The translations under genes and the position numbers were made by a program. From assembly GCA_003558985.1 (NCBI GenBank), contig PWNJ01000101.1, positions 1 through 37,577 of the forward strand: a DNA stretch of 37,577 bases, in the 5' to 3' direction. Origin of the DNA: a candidate division CSSED10-310 bacterium (GTDB lineage Bacteria > CSSED10-310). The notes under the pieces were generated by a model, which saw only the letters and a program-made list of their open reading frames with translations, ran no database searches and was not told where the DNA came from. This document shows, in pieces, positions 1-9,626 of the stretch (position 1 is its first letter; each line of letters begins with the position of its first letter).

Positions 1-9
1 CCGAGGCCC

Positions 10-1575
10 GTGCCCATGACGCAAATGCCCGATCAACCCCCGCCCCGCCGTGCCGCTGTCCGCGGCCGACCGCGCATGGCATGGGTGGCGATTGTGCCAC
101 TCTTCATGGCCGCTGTTCATTGGTTTCCTGACAGAGTTTTTTCAATTGCATGGTTTTTCGGTATTGTTTGCTATGCGATCTGCTTTGCATGGGTTACATA
201 TTCAATAATTGTTTATGGAGGTTTGCCCAATTGGATGGCAGGAATAGCTCTGTTTATTATGTCGGCCTTGCTAGCGGTGTTTATTGCTTTGGCTGTTGCC
301 ATAGCTGAGTTTATCTACAAGCAAATGAATGGAAAAATCCCCCGATTGTTAATCTGGCCTGTTTGCTGGGTTGCGATGGAATATCTGCGAGCCAATATGC
401 CGCTAGGACTGGCTTTTCCCTGGAACAGTCTTGGGAAAAGCCAGCATTCCGTCGCATGGCTGCTGCAAAATGCTGACTGGGGTTCATTCTATGGATTGTC
501 GTTTTTAATAGTAATGGCTAATTGTGGAATCTATTCTATTATTGTAAAAAACACTGAAAGAAAATTGGCAGCATTGGTTGTACTACCTGTTATTATTGGA
601 GCGCTTGTATATGGAGCTTTCAGATACAATACAGAATCCGGTAACGAAAGCTTCAGAGCTGGAATCATTCAAGGCAATGTTGATTTACACGAAAAATGGG
701 ATCCGGATTTAAGATTCAAAGCGCTGTTGGATCATATAGACCTGAGCAAGCAACTTATTGAAAAAGAACCCGAACTGTTTGTGTGGGCCGAATCTTCTTT
801 GCCGTTCAACTATCGCTATGCCTGGTACTACGACAATGGAAAAGACGGGGCTTTGGGATTTCATCTGACGAGTTTTATAGATAAAACTGGAATACCTTTG
901 CTGACTGGAACGCTGGACCATGATCGCGACAAAGACAAAGTGTACAATGCTGTTGTGCTGGCATTGCCGGATGGCTCAGATGAATACTTTTACAAGCAAC
1001 GGTTGGTACCTTTCGGTGAATTCGTACCATTAAACAGGTTTCTGTTTTTTGTCAACAGGCTTGTGGAGGACCAGATAGGTGAGTTTACTCCAGGATCATC
1101 TGTAAAACCATTGACCATTCCGGAAGGCCCTGAAATTGCTGTAACTATTTGTTATGAAAATATATTTCCTGAGCTGGTCAGACAACGGGTCCGTGCGGGA
1201 GCGAATCTTATCTGCAATGTTACCAATGATGCCTGGTTTGGCGAAACAAGCGCTTCGTATCAGCATTTTTCTGTTGCAAGGTTCAGGGCTGTTGAATCCG
1301 GAAGGGCAATCGTACGATCGGCAAATTCAGGTATCTCGGGCGCAATTGATTCAAGGGGACGAATTATTCATCAATCACCACTTTTCGAAAAAGTATCCTT
1401 TGTTGTAGATGTTACACTGGAGAATCGAACAACACCATATTTGATTATTGGGAATGCGTTTGCCATTGGGTGCACTGCTTTGACTACGATATTGTATTTA
1501 ATTGCTGCGATAAAAAACCGCAAAAAAAGTAAGACTGGAGGCATGGAATGTTTGAAGAAAAAAAGTCATCCATGA
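10..1575 (+). CDS. lnt: Apolipoprotein N-acyltransferase (5' end uncertain)
   Basis: Inner-membrane enzyme that adds the third acyl chain to the N-terminal cysteine of lipoproteins before Lol export. About five hydrophobic segments lie at residues 24-200, followed by a nitrilase-fold (CN hydrolase) domain at about 215-475 and a C-terminal membrane helix at about 477-500. The catalytic triad is visible: E261 (WAESS), K329 (YKQRLVPFGEF) and C381 (ICYEN), matching E267/K335/C387 of E. coli Lnt. The N-terminus is odd: residues 1-22 are Pro/Arg-rich and replace the usual first helix and its FxPF/Y motif, and the frame stays open to base 1, so the true start may lie upstream or the edge may be chimeric. 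GTG at 10 and ATG at 16 are the available starts. The 3' end overlaps prfB by 28 bases, and the product fits the lol genes downstream. Confidence 0.93.
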   Translation: MPMTQMPDQPPPRRAAVRGRPRMAWVAIVPLFMAAVHWFPDRVFSIAWFFGIVCYAICFAWVTYSIIVYGGLPNWMAGIALFIMSALLAVFIALAVAIAEFIYKQMNGKIPRLLIWPVCWVAMEYLRANMPLGLAFPWNSLGKSQHSVAWLLQNADWGSFYGLSFLIVMANCGIYSIIVKNTERKLAALVVLPVIIGALVYGAFRYNTESGNESFRAGIIQGNVDLHEKWDPDLRFKALLDHIDLSKQLIEKEPELFVWAESSLPFNYRYAWYYDNGKDGALGFHLTSFIDKTGIPLLTGTLDHDRDKDKVYNAVVLALPDGSDEYFYKQRLVPFGEFVPLNRFLFFVNRLVEDQIGEFTPGSSVKPLTIPEGPEIAVTICYENIFPELVRQRVRAGANLICNVTNDAWFGETSASYQHFSVARFRAVESGRAIVRSANSGISGAIDSRGRIIHQSPLFEKVSFVVDVTLENRTTPYLIIGNAFAIGCTALTTILYLIAAIKNRKKSKTGGMECLKKKSHP

Positions 1576-2649
1576 TAAAACGGCTTTTAGAGATACAGGA
1601 CAAACTTGGATACATCGGGAGGCATCTTTGACGTAGCTGAAAAACAACAGGAAATTGACAGGTTGGATAAAAAAATCGGAGAGCCGTCTTTTTGGGATGA
1701 TCCTGATACTGCCAGAAGCATTACCAAGAAACGATCTGATCTTGAAAAGGACATTGACCGACACGCACAATTAGAAAAAGATGTGAATGATATTATCGAG
1801 TTGATTCAGATCGCTGATGATGATCCTGAATTGATAAAGGATATAGAGAAATCATATGCTCGCTTTACAAATGATTTTGAGAAGTATGAATTTCTGACAA
1901 TGCTGAGTGGTGAATATGACAAGTGTAATGCAATTATGATGGTACATTCCGGAGCGGGAGGAACAGAATCGCAGGATTGGGCACAAATGTTGTTTCGCAT
2001 GTATAAGCGCTGGGCGGAGCGGCACGATTATTCATTTGAAATTCTGGATATGATTCCCGGGGATGAAGCCGGTATTAAAAGTGTTACATTCCAAATCAAT
2101 GGAGAATACGCATTTGGATATTGCCGTGCGGAGATGGGTGTGCACCGGTTGGTCAGAATTTCACCCTTTGATGCCAATTCACGAAGGCATACATCATTTG
2201 CGTCAGTCTTTGTATATCCGGAAATTGATGATGATATTGATGTCGAAATCAATCCGTCTGACTTGAAAATCGATGTATATCGATCAAGTGGGCCTGGCGG
2301 TCAGGGAGTGAACACAACCGATTCTGCTGTAAGAATAACTCACCTGCCCACAGGAATGGTTATTACCTGCCAAAATGAAAGGTCTCAACTGCGTAATCGA
2401 GAAATTGCAATGCGAATTCTTAAAGCCCGGCTGACTGATTTGGCAATAGAAGAAAAAGATGCAGAAAGAAAAAAAGCTGAAAATGAAAAAAAAGACATTG
2501 GGTGGGGCAGTCAGATTCGCTCATATGTGCTGCATCCCTATCAGATGATAAAAGACCATCGCCTGAATATTGAAACAGGAAAAGTGGATGATTTTCTGGA
2601 TGGCAATATTGATGAATTCATGGAAGCCTTTCTTCGGTGTGATAAATGA
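1548..2649 (+). CDS. prfB: Peptide chain release factor 2 (programmed +1 frameshift)
   Basis: RF2 terminates translation at UGA and UAA. The coding sequence is join(1548..1628,1630..2649), 366 residues, close to the 365 of E. coli RF2. The first 27 codons start at ATG 1548, seven bases after the GGAGG at 1537-1541, and run into an in-frame TGA at 1629-1631. A +1 slip on CTT 1626-1628 then continues as D28-V29-A30. The stop-codon recognition tripeptide SPF is at residues 205-207 and the peptidyl-hydrolysis GGQ at 250-252, inside RSSGPGGQGVN. A reading that starts at TTG 1606 gives 347 residues and misses the true N-terminus. The start overlaps lnt by 28 bases and the stop overlaps the next gene by ATGA, implying translational coupling. 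RF2 autoregulates itself through this frameshift in many bacteria; here that role is inferred from the conserved site. Confidence 0.96.
1617..1632 (+). promoter_or_regulatory. RF2 programmed +1 frameshift site
   Basis: GGGAGG (1617-1622), three spacer bases, then CTT TGA C (1626-1632). This is the classic RF2 recoding signal: an internal Shine-Dalgarno-like element three bases before a slippery CUU followed by a UGA stop in poor context. The zero frame stops here, and the +1 frame continues into the conserved RF2 body. Confidence 0.95.
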
Positions 2650-3926
2650 ATAATCGCTTAAAAAAAGTTTTTTCGTATGAACGCTTTATAGGTTTACGCT
2701 ATTTGCGGGCACGACGAAAGCAAACGATGATATCAATTGTGACATTAATCTCTATCGCCGGAGTAGCTCTGGGGGTAGCAGCCCTTATAATTGTGCTGGC
2801 TGTAATGACGGGTTTGGCCAATGATATGAGGGAAAAAATATTGGGCACGAATGCTCATATTGTAATATTACCTGCATCACCGGATGACAAAATCGAAGAT
2901 TATCATGAGATTACTGCTCTGGTGAGTTCTGTTCCTGGTGTCATTTCTTCAGAAGTATTTATTTATTCAAAAGGAATGATTCGTCGTGGTGTCAGGGGCG
3001 AAGGAGTCGTAATAAAAGGTATGGACATGGCTGATTCCGGACCTGTTGAATTACAGCATGCAATGGTGCATGGCAAGCTGGAGTATCTTGTTGAACTGCC
3101 GCAAACACAACAGCATAACACTGCTCCATTGCCCAGTGAAGGTGTTATTCTGGGGATTGAGCTTGCAAGACATCTGGGCGCTCGAATTGATGATGTCGTG
3201 ACAATTTTATCAGCAGAAATGACCCTGACACCCACGGGTATGATACCTCGGGCCAGATCATTTCGCGTGGTCGGCCTGTTTGAAACCGGAATGTATGAAT
3301 ATGACCGGTCAATGGCCTACATGACACTTGAAACAGCTTCAAGACTGCTTGGAATGCCGGATGGAGTTAATGGAATAGAAGTTCGTGTTGAAGATATCTT
3401 TCGGTCTGAAAGAATTGTGGAAGCGCTCCGGGATAAACTTGGTTTAAGATTCTGGATACGTGACTGGAAAGAGATGAACAGGACGTTTTTTGCAGCATTG
3501 AAGCTGGAAAAAATAGCAATGTTTATTATTCTGACTCTGATTGTGCTTGTTGCCTCATTCAGTATTATAAGTTCACTTACGATGATGGTAATGGAAAAAA
3601 ACAAGGATATTGGAATACTGAAAGCCATGGGAGCGACCAATGAAGGTATACGGAAAATATTTCTGGTGCAGGGTATGGTAATTGGACTCTTCGGAACCGG
3701 CATCGGAGGCACATTGGGATGTCTGATAAGCTGGATAGCCGATAAATACAAACTGATTCGATTGGAAGGCGAAGTGTACTATGTCAGTTATCTGCCTTTC
3801 GAAATCAAACTGACTGAAGTTCTGATAGTTTGTACTGCTTCATTGCTGATCTGTCTGCTGGCAACGATCTATCCGGCAAATCAGGCCGCGCGCCTGGACC
3901 CGGTTGAGGCAATTCGTTATGAATGA
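2646..3926 (+). CDS. lolC: Lipoprotein-releasing ABC transporter permease (LolC/LolE type)
   Basis: Inner-membrane permease that extracts mature lipoproteins for delivery to the outer membrane. The 426 residues show the family layout: a membrane helix at about 28-54, a large periplasmic MacB-like domain at about 55-285, then three helices at about 288-313, 337-363 and 390-412 forming an FtsX domain. The cytoplasmic loop EKNKDIGILKAMGA (317-330) is the usual coupling segment of this family. The tail LDPVEAIRYE is typical of LolC/E and FtsX-like permeases. The start overlaps the prfB stop as ATGA. Only one permease gene accompanies lolD here, so the transporter may be a homodimer, or a second permease gene lies elsewhere. 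It could equally be named lolE. Confidence 0.92.
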   Translation: MNNRLKKVFSYERFIGLRYLRARRKQTMISIVTLISIAGVALGVAALIIVLAVMTGLANDMREKILGTNAHIVILPASPDDKIEDYHEITALVSSVPGVISSEVFIYSKGMIRRGVRGEGVVIKGMDMADSGPVELQHAMVHGKLEYLVELPQTQQHNTAPLPSEGVILGIELARHLGARIDDVVTILSAEMTLTPTGMIPRARSFRVVGLFETGMYEYDRSMAYMTLETASRLLGMPDGVNGIEVRVEDIFRSERIVEALRDKLGLRFWIRDWKEMNRTFFAALKLEKIAMFIILTLIVLVASFSIISSLTMMVMEKNKDIGILKAMGATNEGIRKIFLVQGMVIGLFGTGIGGTLGCLISWIADKYKLIRLEGEVYYVSYLPFEIKLTEVLIVCTASLLICLLATIYPANQAARLDPVEAIRYE

Positions 3927-4620
3927 TATTTTGATGCGCGTTCAGAATATTCAAAAAGTATATAAAACTCCCCACGGTGATGTTCGTGTTCTGGAAGACG
4001 TCTCGTTTCAGTTGGAGAAAGGAGAAATTGTTGCAATTACTGGTGCCAGCGGAGTAGGAAAATCAACTTTGCTGCACATTATGGGAGGTTTGGACAGACC
4101 AACGAATGGTGAAATTGTATTTGAGGACAAAGTTTTGTCTGATATGACTAACACTCAACTGGCTGAATTTCGAAACACAAAAGTGGGTTTTGTATTTCAG
4201 TTTCACCATTTGCTACCGGAGTTTTCAGCAATTGAAAATGTAGCTATGCCGTTGTTAATACGCAGAACGTTATCGAAGAAAATGGCATTGCAACGCGCTG
4301 CTGAAGTTTTAAGTGATGTTGGTCTGTCACAGCGGTTTAACCATATTCCAGCTCAGTTATCTGGTGGTGAGCAACAGCGGGTGGCATTGGCCAGAGCTAT
4401 GGTCACGTCACCGTTGTTAGTACTGGCAGATGAACCAACCGGGAACCTGGACACGGGTACCGGGCGTATAGTGTTTGACATGATGTGCGAATTAAACGAA
4501 AAATACAAGGTTACATTTGTGATAGCATCACATGATATGGATTTGGCACGGTCTTCGCATAAATGTATGAAGATGGCTGCGGGTTACGTCGCACCGGATG
4601 CGTCGCATTTGAATAGCTGA
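3919..4620 (+). CDS. lolD: Lipoprotein-releasing ABC transporter ATPase
   Basis: ATPase that powers LolC/E-mediated release of lipoproteins. From ATG 3919 the protein has 233 residues, the same length as E. coli LolD. It carries Walker A GASGVGKST (42-50), a Q-loop glutamine at 94, the signature LSGGEQQR (147-154), Walker B LLVLADEP (166-173) and the H-loop histidine at 205. I chose ATG 3919 because GAGG at 3906-3909 precedes it by nine bases; an upstream TTG at 3904 would cover that site. The gene overlaps the permease gene by eight bases, so the two are almost certainly co-translated. Other MacB-type ATPases share these motifs, but the pairing with a LolC-type permease and with lnt supports LolD. 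Confidence 0.95.
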   Translation: MNDILMRVQNIQKVYKTPHGDVRVLEDVSFQLEKGEIVAITGASGVGKSTLLHIMGGLDRPTNGEIVFEDKVLSDMTNTQLAEFRNTKVGFVFQFHHLLPEFSAIENVAMPLLIRRTLSKKMALQRAAEVLSDVGLSQRFNHIPAQLSGGEQQRVALARAMVTSPLLVLADEPTGNLDTGTGRIVFDMMCELNEKYKVTFVIASHDMDLARSSHKCMKMAAGYVAPDASHLNS

Positions 4621-4671
4621 TTTGGTAAGATAACTGGGGGACGCATTCCAGAACCGTTAAGGAGATTGTCC

Positions 4672-7134
4672 ATGTTTGAAAAGTTTACAGAAAGAGCTCG
4701 ATTGGTGATTGTTCTGTCAAAAAGTGAGGCGGAACGGCTCAAACATGATCGTCTGGATACAGAACACTTGTTACTGGGCTTGATCAAGGAAGGTGGCGGT
4801 ATTGCCATAAGGGCTCTGCAAAAAATGAATGTTAATCCAAACTCACTACAGTTACAACTTGAACGACGCCTGATAATGGGGAATAGACTGGCATATCAAC
4901 GCGAATTGCCGTTTTCGGACCTGGCAAAAAGAGTCCTCGAAGCTGCTTTGATTGAAAGCCGTGAATTTGGCCATAGTTACATTGATACGGAGCATTTATT
5001 GCTCGGTATGGTTAGAGAACGTCATGGGATGGCTGGAAAAATGCTGAGGGATGTCGGGATTACTCTGGACACGTTGCGGGAAGTTATTCTTGAAATGTTG
5101 AATCCGGTTAAGGGTTCAGATCGGGGCAAGGAAAAATCAGCAACCCCAGCCCTGGATGCGTTTGGCCGGGATTTGACAAATATGGCACAGAATAAAAAAC
5201 TTGATCCGGTTATCGGTCGTTCCAATGAAATAGCGCGGGTTATTCAGATATTGTGTCGAAGACAAAAAAACAACCCGGTGCTTGTTGGTGATCCGGGGGT
5301 CGGAAAAACGGCTATTGTTGAAGGTTTGGCCCAAAAAATTGTTACGGGTGATATTCCGGAATTGCTGGCAAATAGAAGAATAATTAGTCTGGATCTGGCA
5401 GCGCTGGTCGCTGGTACAAAATATCGTGGGCAGTTTGAAGAAAGATTGCAGACAGTGCTTAAAGAACTCAGAGAAGCTGCAAATGTTATTGTGTTTATCG
5501 ATGAGTTACACACACTTGTCGGCGCTGGTGCGGCTGAAGGTTCAATAGATGCATCCAATATGCTGAAGCCATCACTGTCGCGCGGAGAAATCCAATGTAT
5601 CGGTGCGACGACGCAGGATGAGTATCGTAAACATATTGAGAAAGACGGCGCACTCGAACGCCGTTTTCAAACAATACGGGTGCTGGCTCCTACGGTATCT
5701 GAAACTGTCCGAATTCTTCAGGGTCTTAAACTTCAATACGAACAACATCATAATGCTGCATATTCAGACGATTCAATAGTTGCTGCAGTCCAGATGGCCG
5801 ACCGTTATATTTCCGACCGGCAATTGCCGGACAAGGCGATTGATGTCATTGATGAGGCTGGTGCACGAAAACGACTCGAAGCAACACGTGAACCGCTACA
5901 TCTGAAGGAAATGGAGCAGAAGGCTGACGACATAGATATTCAGGTTAAACATACATTGAAAGATTCCAAAGCAGATTTGTCAAGAATCAGGGATCTGAAA
6001 GAAGAACAACAGTCCTTGCGCAGAAAGGCTGAACAACTTAGAAAAGAATGGCGTTCTGAAATGCTGGAGCAAACTGTCGCTATTACTGCTGATGATATAT
6101 CGCAGGTTGTCAGCCAGTGGACGGGAGTTCCTCTGAGACGTATTCAGGAAAGTGAATCCCGAAAACTGTTGCAAATGGAGTCCGATATTCATCAAAGAAT
6201 TGTTGCCCAGGATGAAGCGGTCGATGCAGTTGTCAGAGCAATACGCCGTTCCAGATCAGGATTGAAAGACCATTCCAAACCAATTGGCTCATTTATCTTT
6301 CTTGGACCAACCGGAGTGGGCAAAACAGAACTTGCAAGAGCGTTGGCAGAAAACCTTTTTGGTGATGAAAAAGCCATGATTGCTATTGATATGTCTGAGT
6401 TTATGGAAAAACATTCTGTTTCAAGACTGGTCGGGTCACCTCCAGGATACGTCGGATACGGCGAAGGTGGGCAATTGACCGAAAAAGTACGCCGCAGTCC
6501 ATATTCGGTGGTTCTGCTGGATGAAATTGAAAAAGCAAGTTCAGATATATTTAACATTCTGCTCCAGGTTATGGAAGAAGGTCACCTGACAGATGGCATG
6601 GGAAGACAGGTTGATTTTAGAAACTGTATCTTGATTATGACTTCAAATATAGGCGCTAAATATATTCGAACAGGAACAATGATGGGATTTAGTCCGGATA
6701 CTGAAGCGGATCGTAGATCATACGAAAAAATGAAAAATACTGTTCTGCAGGAAATGAAAACAACGTTCAGCCCGGAGTTTCTCAATAGAGTTGATGAAGT
6801 AGTTGTTTTTCACCAGTTGAGTATAAAACACATCCGCGAAATTATGGATATGAATCTTGCCAGATTGAACAAACAGTTGCAGGAAATTGGCCTGGATATG
6901 GAAATTTCAGCAGCAGCAAGGGATTGGTTAGTCGAAAAAAGCTATCAACCAGCCTATGGCGCAAGACCGGTCAAACGCACTATTCGAAAATATATCGAAA
7001 ATCCCCTGTCTGAAGAATTGCTGAAACATCAGGACGATATGAAGGATGCCAGTGTCAGAATTTCACTTACAAAAAATCAATTGAAATTCAGTATTGAAAT
7101 TGGCAATCAATGTGTTGTTGTCACAGAAGGATAA
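4672..7134 (+). CDS. clpC: ATP-dependent Clp protease ATP-binding subunit ClpC
   Basis: Hexameric AAA+ unfoldase that feeds proteins to ClpP. From ATG 4672, seven bases after AAGGAG, it has 820 residues. The N-domain with two Clp repeats spans about 1-145. AAA1 has Walker A GDPGVGKT (206-213) and Walker B VIVFIDELH (272-280). A short coiled middle segment lies at about 400-470, much shorter than in ClpB and typical of ClpC. AAA2 has Walker A GPTGVGKT (545-552) and Walker B VVLLDEIE (613-620). MGF at 671-673 sits where the ClpP-binding loop ([LIVM]-G-[FL]) is expected. It lies 51 bases after lolD in the same direction. A Clp unfoldase between lipoprotein export and bamA genes is not a functional link I can prove; no adaptor (mcsA/mcsB) or clpP is present here. 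Confidence 0.96.
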   Translation: MFEKFTERARLVIVLSKSEAERLKHDRLDTEHLLLGLIKEGGGIAIRALQKMNVNPNSLQLQLERRLIMGNRLAYQRELPFSDLAKRVLEAALIESREFGHSYIDTEHLLLGMVRERHGMAGKMLRDVGITLDTLREVILEMLNPVKGSDRGKEKSATPALDAFGRDLTNMAQNKKLDPVIGRSNEIARVIQILCRRQKNNPVLVGDPGVGKTAIVEGLAQKIVTGDIPELLANRRIISLDLAALVAGTKYRGQFEERLQTVLKELREAANVIVFIDELHTLVGAGAAEGSIDASNMLKPSLSRGEIQCIGATTQDEYRKHIEKDGALERRFQTIRVLAPTVSETVRILQGLKLQYEQHHNAAYSDDSIVAAVQMADRYISDRQLPDKAIDVIDEAGARKRLEATREPLHLKEMEQKADDIDIQVKHTLKDSKADLSRIRDLKEEQQSLRRKAEQLRKEWRSEMLEQTVAITADDISQVVSQWTGVPLRRIQESESRKLLQMESDIHQRIVAQDEAVDAVVRAIRRSRSGLKDHSKPIGSFIFLGPTGVGKTELARALAENLFGDEKAMIAIDMSEFMEKHSVSRLVGSPPGYVGYGEGGQLTEKVRRSPYSVVLLDEIEKASSDIFNILLQVMEEGHLTDGMGRQVDFRNCILIMTSNIGAKYIRTGTMMGFSPDTEADRRSYEKMKNTVLQEMKTTFSPEFLNRVDEVVVFHQLSIKHIREIMDMNLARLNKQLQEIGLDMEISAAARDWLVEKSYQPAYGARPVKRTIRKYIENPLSEELLKHQDDMKDASVRISLTKNQLKFSIEIGNQCVVVTEG

Positions 7135-7145
7135 TGCATCTTATA

Positions 7146-7174
7146 TTGACCTGACTCACATAACCGTTTAATAT
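7146..7174 (+). promoter_or_regulatory. Candidate promoter before bamA
   Basis: TTGACC (7146-7151) resembles the -35 consensus at five of six positions. It is followed by 17 bases and TAATAT (7169-7174), a four-of-six match to the -10 element. An overlapping TATAAC at 7172-7177 is a better -10 but gives a 20-base spacer. The site falls in the 89-base gap between clpC and bamA. It is a pattern match only. Confidence 0.33.
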
Positions 7175-7223
7175 AACGCGCGGATTATGCCTGCAGCAAC
7201 AGGCAAGTTGGGATTGATTTAAT

Positions 7224-9602
7224 TTGATTACTCAAAATTACTTTAAAAAACTGATTCTATTTTTGCTTATAACAGTCTTTTATTGTGCTGAATCTGCAAA
7301 GATTTCTGCGGAGCTTCCGCCTGTCATAACTGATATACAGATCAGAGGCAATCAGCACATTGATATTGATACAATCCGGTATCTTATCAAGGTGACCCCC
7401 GGTGCAATACTAAATATGAACTTTATCCGGCGAGATGTAAAAAATATGTATGCATCAGGTCTTTTCGATGACATTCAAGTTAAAGTCGAAGAATTGGATC
7501 CGGGGTACAGACTGATTTATATCATCACCGAAAGACCCAGATTGGGGGAGATTGTCATTTCGGGGGCCCGCGCTATTGGCTTGAATACTTTAAGAGATGA
7601 GCTGACAATTTCGTCAGGGGATCGCTACAATCCATCCGAAGTTCAGGCAAGCATAAACAATATTGAAAACAAATATCGTGACAGAGGATATCATTTCGTG
7701 ACTGTTTCACCTCGACTGACTTCGCCCCAGGCCGCAGTATCATCGTTGGTCCTTGATATTGATGAAGGAACCCGTTTAAGAATCAGGGATGTCAATATCA
7801 AAGGTAATGAAAACATACGCACCGGAAACAGAATGTGGGGGTTGAAAGCACAACTGAAAAACAATCAGGAATGGTGGTGGTTGTCTTTTATTACTGAAGC
7901 CGGCCGGTTTCGTGAAGACAAACTCGATGAAGATATCCGGGCATTGGAAAAGTATTACAAAAATCGAGGTTTTCTTAGAGTTTCGGTCAGTGAACCGGAA
8001 ATAACCATGAATCCACCTTCCAGACCAGGACGACCCGCCTCGTTAAGCTTGACCTTTGAAATAGACGAAGGGCCTGTATATACGATTGGAGAAGTTGACT
8101 ACACGGTTACCGATGAGTCAATTATTCCAGTTGATGTGGTAAGGCGAGTCGTTGAATCAATACGGCCGGAAACCTATCGACGTTACATTGGTGGATCAGC
8201 ATTGTTTCGAGGAGGTTCACGTTTTCAGACTGGATATCGCTATTCTCTTGCGCTGGAAGATCAGGCCATAAAAACTTTAAGTGAGATTTATGGTATGCAG
8301 GGGTATGTTTATGCGCACATAGTACCCGAAAGAACGATTGATGACGAGACGCGCACGGTTGATATAACCTTTTCAGTGATAGAAGGAAAAAAAGCGTATC
8401 TGAACCGGCTGGATTTTAGAGGAAATTTTCGAACAAAGGACAGAGTTTTAAGACGAAATTTTGCTATTGCAGAAGGTGATGTATTCAACACATCACTGCT
8501 GCAATCATCTATTGCCCGACTGCAGTATCTTGCTTATATTGATGACGTCATGCCGGATATCGAGCCGCAAATAGACCCCTCATTAATCAATGTTGAGATA
8601 TCGCTGGCAGATAATCGGCAGACGGAGATTCAACTGGCGGGAGGTTATTCAGGATATAACAGATTGTATGGCACATTGGGATTATCTGAACATAACCTTT
8701 TTGGAAGGGGACAGGAACTTAATATTCAGGCAACATCCGGCAGCAGAAGTGAAACAATCCGTTTTTCATTCACTGATGAATGGGTAATGGATCGGCCGTA
8801 TTATGGATCATTTGCGCTATGGAACACACGTGAAAAATACGATCACTCAACACAGCGTAAAATCGGGTCCAGTGTTTTTACGGGTAGATCATTTCGAAGA
8901 GGTTTCTCCTCGCGTATCGGATACACTTATGAAAGAAATAAAGTCTATGATGTATCAGCATCAGCCGATGAAGTTGTAAGAGATCTTGAGGGTACGCAGG
9001 TTACATCGAGTTTGACGCATGTATGGATTCTGAATACTCTTGACAGCAGATTGGATCCTTCAAAAGGTTTTTATGGCTCAGCAAATATTCAGTATGCCGG
9101 CGGAGTTTTGGGAGGCGATAACGATTTCTATAAATCAGCGCTATCAATGTCGAATTATTGGTCACTGCCGCGAAGACTGGTTTTTATGTTGCAAGGAAGA
9201 ATTAATTACGCGGATGGTTTAAGAGGGCAGGAATTACCCTTTTATGAGTTATACAGACTTGGGGGGCCCAATACCGTTAGAGGATATCGAGATTTCAGTA
9301 TTGGCCCTATCGGTGAACGCGGAAATACTCTTGGAGGTAACAAGGCTGTTTTTTTATCCTCAGAAATTCAAATTCCAATTGCCCAACCACTCAAATTGAT
9401 TCTGTTTGCCGATGCCGGAAATGTATGGGCTTCAGGTGAGGATATTGACCTTAGAACTCTCAGACCCAGCGCAGGTTTTGAAGTTAGATTTTTTATGCCT
9501 GGATTTGGGATTCCTTTGCGTTTTATTTGGGGATACAATCTGGATCCGTATGAAAATGAAAGCCGTAATGATTTTCAATTCACCATGGGACGAACGTTCT
9601 GA
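7224..9602 (+). CDS. bamA: Outer-membrane protein assembly factor BamA
   Basis: Core Omp85 protein that folds and inserts beta-barrel proteins into the outer membrane. The 792 residues begin with a signal peptide (hydrophobic core about 9-21, likely cleavage near residues 25-29). Five POTRA domains follow at about 33-104, 105-182, 185-283, 286-388 and 391-464, then a 16-strand-type barrel from about 467 to the terminal phenylalanine. The conserved lid-lock motif VRGYRD is at 685-690. POTRA3 and POTRA4 carry small insertions, including WWWLS near 217-221. The start is TTG 7224: an in-frame TGA lies at 7215-7217, and the signal peptide is lost with any later start. The ribosome binding site is weak. 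skp, lpxD and lpxA follow, the standard neighbourhood of bamA. Confidence 0.97.
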   Translation: MITQNYFKKLILFLLITVFYCAESAKISAELPPVITDIQIRGNQHIDIDTIRYLIKVTPGAILNMNFIRRDVKNMYASGLFDDIQVKVEELDPGYRLIYIITERPRLGEIVISGARAIGLNTLRDELTISSGDRYNPSEVQASINNIENKYRDRGYHFVTVSPRLTSPQAAVSSLVLDIDEGTRLRIRDVNIKGNENIRTGNRMWGLKAQLKNNQEWWWLSFITEAGRFREDKLDEDIRALEKYYKNRGFLRVSVSEPEITMNPPSRPGRPASLSLTFEIDEGPVYTIGEVDYTVTDESIIPVDVVRRVVESIRPETYRRYIGGSALFRGGSRFQTGYRYSLALEDQAIKTLSEIYGMQGYVYAHIVPERTIDDETRTVDITFSVIEGKKAYLNRLDFRGNFRTKDRVLRRNFAIAEGDVFNTSLLQSSIARLQYLAYIDDVMPDIEPQIDPSLINVEISLADNRQTEIQLAGGYSGYNRLYGTLGLSEHNLFGRGQELNIQATSGSRSETIRFSFTDEWVMDRPYYGSFALWNTREKYDHSTQRKIGSSVFTGRSFRRGFSSRIGYTYERNKVYDVSASADEVVRDLEGTQVTSSLTHVWILNTLDSRLDPSKGFYGSANIQYAGGVLGGDNDFYKSALSMSNYWSLPRRLVFMLQGRINYADGLRGQELPFYELYRLGGPNTVRGYRDFSIGPIGERGNTLGGNKAVFLSSEIQIPIAQPLKLILFADAGNVWASGEDIDLRTLRPSAGFEVRFFMPGFGIPLRFIWGYNLDPYENESRNDFQFTMGRTF

Positions 9603-9626
9603 TGGTGTAAAAGGGAGAAACAAAAC

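Noticed and set aside
3317-3751. 144-codon open frame on the - strand inside the lolC gene
   Set aside because: It lies wholly opposite a conserved gene, has no recognisable motif or ribosome binding site, and is explained by codon bias of the real gene.
7188-7205. Small hairpin TGCCTG/CAGGCA before bamA
   Set aside because: Six base pairs, no T-run after it and no clear link to the start codon; too weak to call a terminator or riboswitch.
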